Source: Oscillospiraceae bacterium (lineage in GTDB: Bacteria; Bacillota; Clostridia; Oscillospirales; Acutalibacteraceae). From it: a DNA stretch of 6,820 nt. The stretch is from the NCBI GenBank assembly GCA_029013165.1, contig JAQXMV010000150.1, positions 1 through 6,820 of the forward strand. The letters are read 5' to 3'. The notes under the pieces were generated by a model, which was not told the DNA's origin, made no database searches, and saw nothing but the letters and a program-made list of their open reading frames with translations. Shown piece by piece: positions 1-5,611 of the stretch (its first letter is position 1; every line of letters starts with the position of its first letter). The position numbers and the translations under genes were made by a program.

Positions 1-129
1 AAAAAATCCGGGTTTTCGTTTTGGCAGAAATTGTTTTACGATCATATTATACGAAATGAAACGGAATACCGTGCAATCTGGCAATATATTGACATGAATC
101 CGCAAAAATGGATTGAGGAGCACGAGTAA
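1..129 (+). CDS. C-terminal end of a REP-associated-type (Y1/HUH) transposase, truncated by the window edge
   Basis: Reading frame 1 is open from the first base to a TAA at 127-129 and encodes 42 residues. They include WQKLFYDHIIRNETEY, IWQYIDMNP and a final KW-x-EEHE. This 'W-x3-FYDH-I-R-x-E-x-EY-x2-I-x-YI-x2-NP-x2-W' pattern is typical of the C-terminal end of REP-associated tyrosine transposases (IS200/Y1, TnpA_REP family), which nick single-stranded DNA through a HUH motif and a catalytic tyrosine. Those catalytic motifs lie upstream, outside the window, so I cannot say whether the gene is intact. The stop is 26 bases before argH, with no terminator between, so read-through into argH is possible. 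The family call rests on pattern recognition of a short tail, but the pattern is distinctive. Confidence 0.72.
   Translation, partial: KKSGFSFWQKLFYDHIIRNETEYRAIWQYIDMNPQKWIEEHE
21..50 (+). promoter_or_regulatory. Possible promoter for argH inside the transposase 3' end
   Basis: TTGGCA (21-26) and TATTAT (45-50) are separated by 18 bases and would start transcription near 57, leaving a leader of about 100 nt before argH. It lies inside the transposase coding sequence, and no better promoter is visible in the 26 bases between the two genes. argH could equally be transcribed from a promoter further upstream, outside the window. Confidence 0.3.
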
Positions 130-155
130 AACGAACACAACAAGGAGGATTCCCC

Positions 156-1535
156 ATGCCTTTATGGACAGGACGCTTTAAAAAGGAACTGGACAAAAAA
201 ACCAACGACTTTAATTCATCAATACCCTTTGACTGCCGCATGGCACAGCAGGATATCAAAGGCTCTGTGGCTCACGCCAGAATGCTGGGTAAGCAGGGCA
301 TCATCGACAGCGCCGAGAGCGAAAAAATCGTAGCATCGCTGAAAGAAATTGCCGCCGAGCTGGAACAGGGCAGTCTTGCCATTGACATGACCGCCGAGGA
401 TATTCACACTTTCATCGAGGGTGAGCTGACGAGGCGCATCGGTGACAGCGGCAAGCGTCTGCACACAGCGCGCAGCCGGAATGATCAGGTGGCGCTGGAT
501 CTGCGCCTTTATTTGCTAGAGCAGTGCGACGCGCTGGAATCCTCTCTCAGGGCGCTTCTTGCCGTCATTCTGGACAAGGCCGAGGAAAATTACGATGCGG
601 TCATGCCCGGCTATACCCATCTGCAGAGAGCCCAGCCCGTGACCTTCGGTCACCATCTCATGGCTTACGCCAATATGCTCATGCGCGACCTGGACAGGCT
701 CTTTGACTGCAGAAAAAGAATGGCCGTTTCTCCGCTGGGCTCCGGTGCTCTTGCCGGCACCACCTATCCCCTCGACAGAGAATATGTTGCCGGGCTTCTG
801 GGTCTTGACGGCGTCACCAATAACAGCCTCGACGGCGTTTCCGACAGAGATTATGCCCTGGAGCTGATGAGTGTGCTTTCCATTGTTATGGTGCATCTTT
901 CACGCTTCGCCGAGGAGATCATTGCCTGGTGTTCCTGGGAGTTTAAATTCATCGAGCTGGACGACGCTTTTTCCACCGGCAGCAGTATTATGCCGCAGAA
1001 AAAGAACCCCGACATTGCCGAGCTGGTACGCGGCAAGGCGGGACGGGTCTTCGGTGATCTTCAGACTTTGCTGACGGTGATGAAAGGACTTCCCCTTGCT
1101 TATAATAAGGATATGCAGGAGGATAAGGAGGCGGTTTTTGATGCCGTGGATACGGTGCTCATCTGCCTTGACACCTTTGCTCCCATGCTGGAGACGGCAA
1201 TGGTTCTCCGTGACAACATGAGAAATGCCGCCGCCAAGGGCTTCATCAATGCCACGGACTGTGCCGATTATCTAGTTTATAAGGGCTTGCCCTTCCGTGA
1301 CGCCTATAAGGCCACCGGCGGACTGGTTGCCACCTGTATTGAAAAGGGTCTGACCCTGGAGACACTGCCGCTGGAGGAGTATCAGGCCGTGTGCGATCTT
1401 TTTGACGAGGATATTTATGAGGCCATCGACCTTGACAACTGTGTACGCAAGAGAACGGTCAAGGGCGGTCCGTCTCCGGTGTGTGTCCGTAGTGAGATCG
1501 TCGCCATGAGAGAAAGGCTGACGGAGCTGAAATGA
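156..1535 (+). CDS. argH: Argininosuccinate lyase
   Basis: Cytosolic enzyme that splits argininosuccinate into arginine and fumarate, the last step of arginine synthesis; the family is homotetrameric. The 459 residues match the usual length. The N-terminus (LWTGRF, FNSSIPFD, QDIKGSVAHA) is typical, with LWTGRF where LWGGRF is commoner. Substrate and catalytic motifs are intact: HTARSRNDQ at 103-111, GYTHLQRAQP at 152-161 with the catalytic-type His155, and the fumarase/aspartase superfamily signature GSSIMPQKKNPD at 275-286, whose mobile serine loop supplies the second catalytic residue. The start is fixed by AAGGAGG at 142-148, seven bases before the ATG. The stop overlaps the rarA start (ATGA). 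No argG is visible; it may lie outside the window. No ARG-box-like operator was recognised upstream. Confidence 0.97.
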   Translation: MPLWTGRFKKELDKKTNDFNSSIPFDCRMAQQDIKGSVAHARMLGKQGIIDSAESEKIVASLKEIAAELEQGSLAIDMTAEDIHTFIEGELTRRIGDSGKRLHTARSRNDQVALDLRLYLLEQCDALESSLRALLAVILDKAEENYDAVMPGYTHLQRAQPVTFGHHLMAYANMLMRDLDRLFDCRKRMAVSPLGSGALAGTTYPLDREYVAGLLGLDGVTNNSLDGVSDRDYALELMSVLSIVMVHLSRFAEEIIAWCSWEFKFIELDDAFSTGSSIMPQKKNPDIAELVRGKAGRVFGDLQTLLTVMKGLPLAYNKDMQEDKEAVFDAVDTVLICLDTFAPMLETAMVLRDNMRNAAAKGFINATDCADYLVYKGLPFRDAYKATGGLVATCIEKGLTLETLPLEEYQAVCDLFDEDIYEAIDLDNCVRKRTVKGGPSPVCVRSEIVAMRERLTELK

Positions 1536-2812
1536 GATCGCCTTTAGCAGACAGAATCCGTCCAAAGAGTCTGGACGATATCGTTGGTCAGAAACATCTG
1601 CTGGGTGAGGGCAAGGCGCTGAGAAACATCATCGAATCCGGCGAACTGCCGAACCTGATTTTTTACGGCCCCTCGGGTACGGGAAAAACCACCCTGGCCT
1701 CGATCATCGCCCTGCAAACCAACCGAAAATTTCACAAGCTCAACGGTACCTCGGCTTCCACAGCAGACATTAAAGCCATTGTGGCCGAGCTGGATACCCT
1801 TGCCGCCCCCAACGGTATCTTACTCTATCTGGACGAAATACAGTATTTCAACAAAAAGCAGCAGCAGACCCTTTTGGATTATATCGAGAGGGGAGAGATC
1901 ACCCTTGTTGCCTCCACCACGGAAAATCCCTATTTTTATATTCACGGTGCAATCCTGAGCCGCTCCACGGTCTTTGAATTCAAGAGTGTGGCGCCTGAGG
2001 AGATTGTTCCGGCACTGAAACGAGCCTTTGCCATTCTCAGTGAAGAAAAGCAGATGCAGATCGAAGCCAATGATGAGGTTCTTCTCTATATGGCCCGGGC
2101 CTGCGCAGGCGATGTGCGCAAGGCGCTGAATTCAGCGGAGCTGTGTGTGCTGAGCACGCTCCCGGACAGCGAGGGTAAATTATCCATTACCAAAGAAAAA
2201 GCCATGGAGCTGACCCAGAAAAGCGCCATGAAATATGACCGTGAGGGAGATGAGCATTACGATATCCTTTCAGCTTTTCAGAAAAGCATGAGAGGCTCGG
2301 ATCCCAATGCGGCTCTGCACTATTTAGCGAGACTGCTGGAGGCCGGCGATCTTCCCTCGGCGGTGAGACGGCTCATGGTCTGTGCCTGTGAGGATGTGGG
2401 CCTTGCCTATCCCATGATCATACCCATTGTCAAAAGCGCTGTGGACGCGGCGCTGATGGTGGGCTTGCCCGAGGCGAGAATCCCTCTTGCCGACGCGGTG
2501 GTTCTGGTGTGCAATTCGCCCAAATCCAACTCTGCCTATCTTGCCTATGACGAGGCGGCGGCCGATCTGAGAGCCGGAAAGTCCGGCCCCATACCGAGAC
2601 AGCTTCAGAATAAGCATTTCGACGGGGAGGATAATCAGAATAAAGGACAGTTTTACCGTTATCCTCATGATTATCCGGGTCATTATGTGCCGCAGCAATA
2701 TCTTCCCGATGTGCTGAAAAACAAGGTCTATTACCGATACGGGGAAAACAAAACCGAGCAGGCGGCTAAGGAATACTGGCAGAGAATCAAGCAAAAAGAC
2801 GATAAGAAATAA
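1532..2812 (+). CDS. rarA: Replication-associated recombination protein A (RarA/MgsA), AAA+ ATPase
   Basis: A 426-residue AAA+ ATPase of the RarA/MgsA/Mgs1/WRNIP1 family, whose members act at stalled replication forks and interact with SSB and the replisome; family lengths are about 420-450. It starts directly at the conserved PLADRIRPKSLDDIVGQKHL block. Visible motifs: Walker A GPSGTGKTT at 46-54 (Lys52), Walker B LYLDEI with Asp101-Glu102, sensor 1 in STTENP at 128-133, arginine finger Arg144 in LSRS, and sensor 2 Arg196 in GDVRKALN. The C-terminal tetramerisation-type domain carries CEDVGLAYP, the NSPKSNSAY block and the family hallmark YRYPHDYPGHYVPQQYLP. The start overlaps the argH stop by four bases, with GGAG at 1523-1526 five bases upstream, so translation is probably coupled to argH. 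No separate promoter is evident. The E. coli-type N-terminal extension before the PLA block is absent. Confidence 0.95.
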   Translation: MRSPLADRIRPKSLDDIVGQKHLLGEGKALRNIIESGELPNLIFYGPSGTGKTTLASIIALQTNRKFHKLNGTSASTADIKAIVAELDTLAAPNGILLYLDEIQYFNKKQQQTLLDYIERGEITLVASTTENPYFYIHGAILSRSTVFEFKSVAPEEIVPALKRAFAILSEEKQMQIEANDEVLLYMARACAGDVRKALNSAELCVLSTLPDSEGKLSITKEKAMELTQKSAMKYDREGDEHYDILSAFQKSMRGSDPNAALHYLARLLEAGDLPSAVRRLMVCACEDVGLAYPMIIPIVKSAVDAALMVGLPEARIPLADAVVLVCNSPKSNSAYLAYDEAAADLRAGKSGPIPRQLQNKHFDGEDNQNKGQFYRYPHDYPGHYVPQQYLPDVLKNKVYYRYGENKTEQAAKEYWQRIKQKDDKK

Positions 2813-2813
2813 C

Positions 2814-2853
2814 AAAAGTTTCGGTCACGGGAACTTCCTGACCGAAACTTTTT
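2814..2853 (+). terminator. Intrinsic terminator after rarA
   Basis: The arms AAAGTTTCGGTCA (2815-2827) and TGACCGAAACTTT (2839-2851) pair perfectly over 13 bases, with a further A2814-T2852 pair and an 11-base loop, and the stem runs into a T run (2849-2853). It begins two bases after the rarA stop and closes the argH-rarA unit. Read on the - strand the same stem is followed by TTTTG, so it could also stop leftward transcripts from the neighbouring intergenic region. Confidence 0.9.
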
Positions 2854-2876
2854 CTATATAGCTGCGAGTTTTTTAC

Positions 2877-2918
2877 AAAAAGGTGGCGGCAGCAAGAGGT
2901 GAGAATCCTGCTGCCGCC
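2877..2918 (-). terminator. GC-rich hairpin with T run; probable terminator of a leftward transcript
   Basis: GGCGGCAGCA (2885-2894 on +) and TGCTGCCGCC (2909-2918) form a perfect 10-pair, mostly GC stem with a 14-base loop. On the - strand it is followed by ACC and then five T (2881-2877), which suits an intrinsic terminator although the T run starts three bases late. On the + strand no T run follows, so its function as a terminator is leftward. The - strand loop holds CACCTCT, a pyrimidine-rich stretch complementary to a Shine-Dalgarno-like AGAGGTG. It could instead be a REP-like palindrome. Confidence 0.6.
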
Positions 2919-2954
2919 GGTATAAGTAACCTCTGAGAAACAGAGGTACTTACC
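2919..2954. other. Bulged 14-pair hairpin
   Basis: GGTATAAGTAACCTCTG (2919-2935) pairs with CAGAGGTACTTACC (2941-2954): seven pairs around an AGAAA loop, a one-base bulge at A2928, five more pairs, a two-base bulge at 2921-2922 and a closing pair of GC pairs. It abuts the GC-rich hairpin at 2885-2918, giving two back-to-back stems. There is no T run on either side, so it is not a terminator. It most likely belongs to the structure of the candidate leftward RNA. Confidence 0.65.
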
Positions 2955-3092
2955 AAAATAAGAAACAGCCCCGACGAATTTTTTTGCAAAAAAAGTATCA
3001 AAATTAACGATGAATAGATAAATAAGGGCTGAAGGGGTATGTTTCAGACAAAAGAGCCAAAACTGTTTACAAGATTTTTCATAATTGCATAT

Positions 3093-3121
3093 ATAATAAA
3101 TCATTAGTTCTCTATTGTCAA
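3093..3121 (-). promoter_or_regulatory. Strong sigma-70-type promoter reading left
   Basis: On the - strand a perfect TTGACA -35 (3121-3116) is followed after exactly 17 bases by TATTAT (3098-3093), predicting a start near A3086. It points away from the patatin gene and towards the 3' end of rarA, where no - strand protein gene lies. The -35 sits inside an imperfect dyad, CTATTG-T-CAATAG (3112-3124), which may be a regulator site. On the + strand the same AT-rich block contains TATAAT (3092-3097), but without a well-spaced -35. Confidence 0.65.
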
Positions 3122-3129
3122 TAGTTTTT

Positions 3130-3143
3130 CAAATTGCAATTTG
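3130..3143. promoter_or_regulatory. Perfect 14-base palindrome upstream of the leftward promoter
   Basis: CAAATTGCAATTTG is a perfect palindrome, centred about 50 bases upstream of the predicted start at 3086 and ending nine bases from the -35. Position and symmetry suit a dimeric activator or repressor site. It lies in AT-rich DNA, where short palindromes arise more readily by chance, so function is inferred from placement only. Confidence 0.35.
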
Positions 3144-3262
3144 TAAATAATTCGTTAATCTAATGTGAAATATCGACAAAATAAGATCTTTGTCTTTCTT
3201 TTTATAGAATAACTACTAAGGAAATTAATGGAAAATATATCTCTTATCCGGAGGGTTTTTTG

Positions 3263-3291
3263 TTGAATTTCAAGGGTGAGGGTGATATAAT
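3263..3291 (+). promoter_or_regulatory. Promoter of the patatin-like gene
   Basis: TTGAAT (3263-3268) and a perfect TATAAT (3286-3291) are separated by 17 bases and predict a start near A3298, giving a 20-nt leader before the ATG at 3318. This makes the patatin-like gene a transcription unit of its own, so the structures at 2877-2954 are not its leader. TTGAA-T-TTCAA (3263-3273) is a small dyad over the -35. Confidence 0.75.
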
Positions 3292-3317
3292 GATTTCATC
3301 AGAAAGAAGGGCGATAC

Positions 3318-4166
3318 ATGATGATAGGAATCGTTGATGTTGGCGGAGGACTGCGCGGCGCATACTCCAGCGGAATTTATGACTGTTTTCTTGATCGGGA
3401 TTTTTGTGCGGATTACTGTCTGGGCGTTTCGGCAGGCTCGGCCAACCTGATCACCTACCTTGCCAAACAACGGGGAAGAACCAAGAAATTTTATACCGAA
3501 TACCCTCACCGAAAGGAATATATGAGCCTCAGCTCCATGCTGAAAACCGGTTCTTTTCTGAGCCTGGATTATCTTTTCACCACGCTGAGCAATGACGACG
3601 GCGAAGATCCTCTGGACTATGAGACTTTCTCCCAGTGCGGTATCCCTCTGCGTATTGCCGCCACAAGAGCCTCAGACGGCGAGGGCTGTTTTTTTACCAA
3701 TGAGGATATCCGCAAAAATGATTATGCCGTGCTGAAGGCCAGCTGTTGTCTGCCCCTGGTGTGCAAGTCTGTCACCATAAACGGCGAGGAATACTATGAC
3801 GGCGGCATTGCACAGCCCATACCCTTTCAGAATGCCTTTGATGATGGTTGCGACAAGGTGATTCTGGTGCTGACCAAGCCGAAAGAGGATTATTTCCTGC
3901 CCTGCATTTATACGCCCTATATCAAAAAACTTCTGCCGAAACGAAAAGAGATCATTGCTCTGACCGAATCTCTGCACATTCGTTGCAGAGAGGCGATTCT
4001 GCAGGCCGAAGAGCTGGAGAAGCAGGGCAAAATCATCATCGTGGAGCCCCGAGACTGTTTCGGTATGTCTACGCTTTCCCGTGAAAAAGAGCCTATCGAA
4101 AGGCTCTATGAGGAGGGCTATCAGGACGCCGAGCGCCTTTTGGATAGAATTGCCGACTGGCATTGA
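3318..4166 (+). CDS. Patatin-like phospholipase / lipid acyl hydrolase (YjjU type)
   Basis: A 282-residue protein of the patatin family, serine hydrolases that use a Ser-Asp dyad to release acyl groups from lipids; the substrate here is unknown. The N-terminus carries the glycine-rich oxyanion loop DVGGGLRGAY at 7-16, then the nucleophile elbow GVSAGS at 36-41 (Ser38) and the dyad aspartate in DGG at 161-163 (Asp161). The C-terminal half (about 200-282) is predominantly charged and resembles the tail of YjjU-type bacterial patatins. There is no signal peptide or membrane segment, so it is probably cytosolic. The ATG at 3318 has AGAAGGG at 3305-3311, six bases upstream; a second ATG follows immediately at 3321 and could serve instead. 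The gene has its own promoter and a terminator shared with the convergent icd, so context gives no pathway hint. Confidence 0.9.
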   Translation: MMIGIVDVGGGLRGAYSSGIYDCFLDRDFCADYCLGVSAGSANLITYLAKQRGRTKKFYTEYPHRKEYMSLSSMLKTGSFLSLDYLFTTLSNDDGEDPLDYETFSQCGIPLRIAATRASDGEGCFFTNEDIRKNDYAVLKASCCLPLVCKSVTINGEEYYDGGIAQPIPFQNAFDDGCDKVILVLTKPKEDYFLPCIYTPYIKKLLPKRKEIIALTESLHIRCREAILQAEELEKQGKIIIVEPRDCFGMSTLSREKEPIERLYEEGYQDAERLLDRIADWH

Positions 4167-4202
4167 GCATTTGCGAAAGAATTGCAAGAGAAAAACAAAA
4201 AT

Positions 4203-4240
4203 AGACGGCACCGATTTTTCAGTGCCGTCTTTCCTTTTTT
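4203..4240. terminator. Bidirectional terminator between the patatin-like gene and icd
   Basis: AGACGGCAC (4203-4211) and GTGCCGTCT (4222-4230) form a perfect nine-pair stem with a 10-base loop. On + it is followed by TTCCTTTTTT (4231-4240); on - it is followed by a T-rich run complementary to 4191-4201. It starts 37 bases after the patatin-like stop and 25 bases beyond the icd stop, so one hairpin can serve both convergent genes. Confidence 0.9.
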
Positions 4241-4254
4241 GTTCAGTTGTTTTC

Positions 4255-5466
4255 TCAGTCGTTCATGGCCTTGTCCAGCTCATGGCGGATCGCAGCAATG
4301 AATTCCTTAGTTGTCAGTGCCGTCGCTTCGCTGCCCTGCCACAGACCGACGAGATCCTTGGTCATTTTGCCGCTTTCGATGGTGTCAAGGCTTGCCTTTT
4401 CCAGCTTGTCGGCGAAGGTCATCAGGGCCTCGTTGCCGTCGAGTTCTCCGCGCTTGCGCAGGGCGCCTGTCCAGGCAAAGATGGTGGCAATGGGGTTGGT
4501 AGAGGTCTCTTCGCCGTCGAGATAGCGGTAATAGTGGCGGGTTACAGTGCCGTGGGCGGCTTCGTATTCATAGTTGCCGTCAGGGCTGACCAAAACGCTG
4601 GTCATCATGGCAAGGGAGCCGAAAGCGGTGGAAACCATGTCGCTCATGACATCACCGTCATAGTTTTTGCAGGCCCAGATATAACCGCCTTTGGAACGAA
4701 TGACTCTTGCCACAGCGTCGTCAATGAGAGTATAGAAATATTCGATGCCGGCCTTATCAAAGTCTGCTTTGTAATTTTTATTGTAAATATCCTCGAAGAT
4801 CAGCTTAAAGGTCTGGTCGTATTTTTTGGAGATGGTGTCCTTGGTGGAAAACCAAAGATCCTGCTTGGTGGAAAGGGCGTACTGGAAGCAGGAGTGGGCA
4901 AAGGACTCGATGGAGCTGTCCTTGTTATACATACCCTGGATCACGCCGCCGCACTCGAAATCATAAATGGTGAACTTTTCAGTTTCACCGTCCTCTGAGG
5001 TGAAAACCAGCTCGGCCTTGCCGGGCTTGGTGGTGCGGATCTCGCTTGCCTTATATACATCACCGTAGGCGTGACGGGCGATGGTAATGGGATTTTCCCA
5101 GGTTCTGACGGTGGGCTTAATGCCGCTGACGAGAATCGGGGTGCGGAAAACCGTGCCGTCGAGAATGGCTCTGATGGTGCCGTTGGGGCTTTTCCACATT
5201 TCCTTGAGTTTATATTCCTCCACGCGCTGAGCGTTGGGGGTGATGGTGGCGCACTTGACGCCCACATGATATTTTTTGATGGCTTCGCCGGCGTCGATGC
5301 TGACCTGATCGTCGGTCTCGTCTCGGTGGGGAAGTCCCAGGTCGTAATATTCGGTGTTCAGCTCCACATAGGGGGAGAGAAGCTCGTCCTTAATCATCTT
5401 CCAGATGATTCTTGTCATTTCGTCGCCGTCCATTTCGACGATCTTACCCATTTTGATTTTTTCCAT
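4255..5466 (-). CDS. icd: Isocitrate dehydrogenase, NADP-dependent, eukaryote-like homodimeric type
   Basis: Cytosolic enzyme that oxidatively decarboxylates isocitrate to 2-oxoglutarate with NADP. The 403 residues closely resemble human IDH1/2-type enzymes rather than the E. coli type. Isocitrate contacts are present: SPNGTIR at 93-99 (Ser93, Asn95, Arg99), Arg108 in GTVFR and Arg131 in ARHAYGD, the last equivalent to human IDH1 Arg132. Catalytic Tyr134 and Lys209 (STKDT) are intact, as are metal-binding Asp250 (LIDD), Asp272 and Asp276 (NYDGDVMSD). GTVTRH at 306-311, with Arg310 and His311, indicates NADP over NAD. The start at 5466 is chosen because AAGGAG (5480-5475) lies eight bases upstream and begins the natural MEKIKMGKIVEMDGDEMTR sequence. 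A longer in-frame start at 5544 lies inside the promoter. The gene follows an aconitase-like gene on the same strand. Confidence 0.97.
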   Translation of the reverse strand: MEKIKMGKIVEMDGDEMTRIIWKMIKDELLSPYVELNTEYYDLGLPHRDETDDQVSIDAGEAIKKYHVGVKCATITPNAQRVEEYKLKEMWKSPNGTIRAILDGTVFRTPILVSGIKPTVRTWENPITIARHAYGDVYKASEIRTTKPGKAELVFTSEDGETEKFTIYDFECGGVIQGMYNKDSSIESFAHSCFQYALSTKQDLWFSTKDTISKKYDQTFKLIFEDIYNKNYKADFDKAGIEYFYTLIDDAVARVIRSKGGYIWACKNYDGDVMSDMVSTAFGSLAMMTSVLVSPDGNYEYEAAHGTVTRHYYRYLDGEETSTNPIATIFAWTGALRKRGELDGNEALMTFADKLEKASLDTIESGKMTKDLVGLWQGSEATALTTKEFIAAIRHELDKAMND

Positions 5467-5511
5467 TTCGGTCGCTCCTTTAAAAGACATTTCATTTTGC
5501 GAGATTCTAAG

Positions 5512-5531
5512 GGATATTTTATCAAATATCC
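5512..5531. promoter_or_regulatory. Perfect 8-4-8 inverted repeat over the icd -10, candidate operator
   Basis: GGATATTT (5512-5519) and AAATATCC (5524-5531) are exact inverted copies separated by TATC. The site covers the whole icd -10 (5516-5521) and lies just before the predicted start, a position where a bound dimer would block RNA polymerase. Regulators of citrate-cycle genes such as CcpC or CitR (LysR type) are known in other Firmicutes, but I do not recognise this as their site. It could alternatively form a small hairpin in DNA. Confidence 0.5.
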
Positions 5532-5544
5532 TCTTTTCCGTCAA
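5516..5544 (-). promoter_or_regulatory. icd promoter
   Basis: On the - strand TTGACG (5544-5539) and TAAAAT (5521-5516) are separated by exactly 17 bases. This predicts a start near 5509 and a leader of about 43 nt before the ATG at 5466. It shows that icd can be transcribed separately from the aconitase-like gene, and it excludes the long in-frame start at 5544. Confidence 0.75.
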
Positions 5545-5568
5545 TAGGCATTTCTTCCTGTTGACCGC

Positions 5569-5606
5569 AGACTGACCGCCGCGGCTATGGCCGTGGCGGT
5601 CAGTCT
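5569..5606. other. Very strong hairpin between the aconitase-like gene and icd, no T run
   Basis: AGACTGACCGCC (5569-5580) pairs perfectly with GGCGGTCAGTCT (5595-5606). The interior continues with a G-T wobble (5581/5594) and four more pairs (5582-5585 with 5590-5593) around a TATG loop, a nearly uninterrupted 17-pair stem. It begins five bases beyond the aconitase-like stop. Neither strand has a T run after it, so it is not a canonical intrinsic terminator. It may terminate weakly, protect the 3' end of the upstream mRNA, or be a REP-like palindrome. TGACCGC also recurs directly at 5562-5568 and 5573-5579. Confidence 0.75.
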
Positions 5607-5611
5607 ATGCT

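Larger units (their letters stand above)
2877..3086 (-). ncRNA. Candidate small non-coding RNA, about 210 nt, leftward; identity unknown
   Basis: A near-consensus promoter (3121-3093) predicts a start near 3086 on the - strand. Downstream lie, in order, an AT-rich stretch, a self-complementary T7-GC-A7 run (2994-2979), a bulged 14-pair hairpin (2954-2919) and a GC-rich terminator-like hairpin with a T run. A long-range pairing CAGCCC (3031-3026) with GGGCTG (2971-2966), plus GAAA (3045-3042) with TTTC (2965-2962), could form a basal stem. The only long - strand frame here starts upstream of the predicted start site and has no ribosome binding site, so a structured RNA fits better than an mRNA. 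From general memory, 6S RNA in some Firmicutes lies close to the rarA homologue, so 6S is the first alternative. I cannot draw the 6S rod with its central bubble convincingly and do not make that call. Confidence 0.45.

Noticed and set aside
89..117. TTGACA at 89-94 as a -35 for argH
   Set aside because: No acceptable -10 lies at 16-18 bases spacing; the sequence at 112-117 is ATTGAG.
2324..2815. A 163-residue open frame on the - strand opposite the rarA C-terminus
   Set aside because: It lies wholly within the conserved coding sequence of rarA on the other strand and has no supporting ribosome binding site.
3045..3082. Tiny - strand frame of 12 residues starting four bases after the predicted RNA start
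   Set aside because: There is no ribosome binding site and no room for one. It would need leaderless translation, and nothing about the peptide is distinctive.
2787..3104. A 105-residue open frame on the - strand across the rarA end and the intergenic region
   Set aside because: Its start lies upstream of the predicted start of the leftward transcript, it has no ribosome binding site, its composition is cysteine- and phenylalanine-rich, and it runs through both strong hairpins and the rarA terminator.
3175..3200. GACAAA/TTTGTC inverted repeat followed by a T-rich run, as a + strand terminator
   Set aside because: There are only six AT-rich pairs with an eight-base loop, and no gene upstream needs it because rarA already has a strong terminator.
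2855..3317. Intergenic hairpins as a riboswitch or long leader of the patatin-like gene
   Set aside because: A near-consensus promoter at 3263-3291 gives the patatin-like gene a 20-nt leader, so the hairpins 300-400 bases upstream are not in its main transcript.
4081..4998. A 305-residue open frame on the + strand opposite icd
   Set aside because: It is antisense to the well-supported icd gene, has no family-like motifs, and overlaps the patatin-like gene end and the bidirectional terminator. It is a shadow of icd codon usage.
5467..5544. N-terminal extension of Icd by 26 residues from an ATG at 5544
   Set aside because: That ATG overlaps the -35 of the icd promoter and lies upstream of the predicted transcription start. 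The ATG at 5466 has a good ribosome binding site and the family-typical N-terminus.
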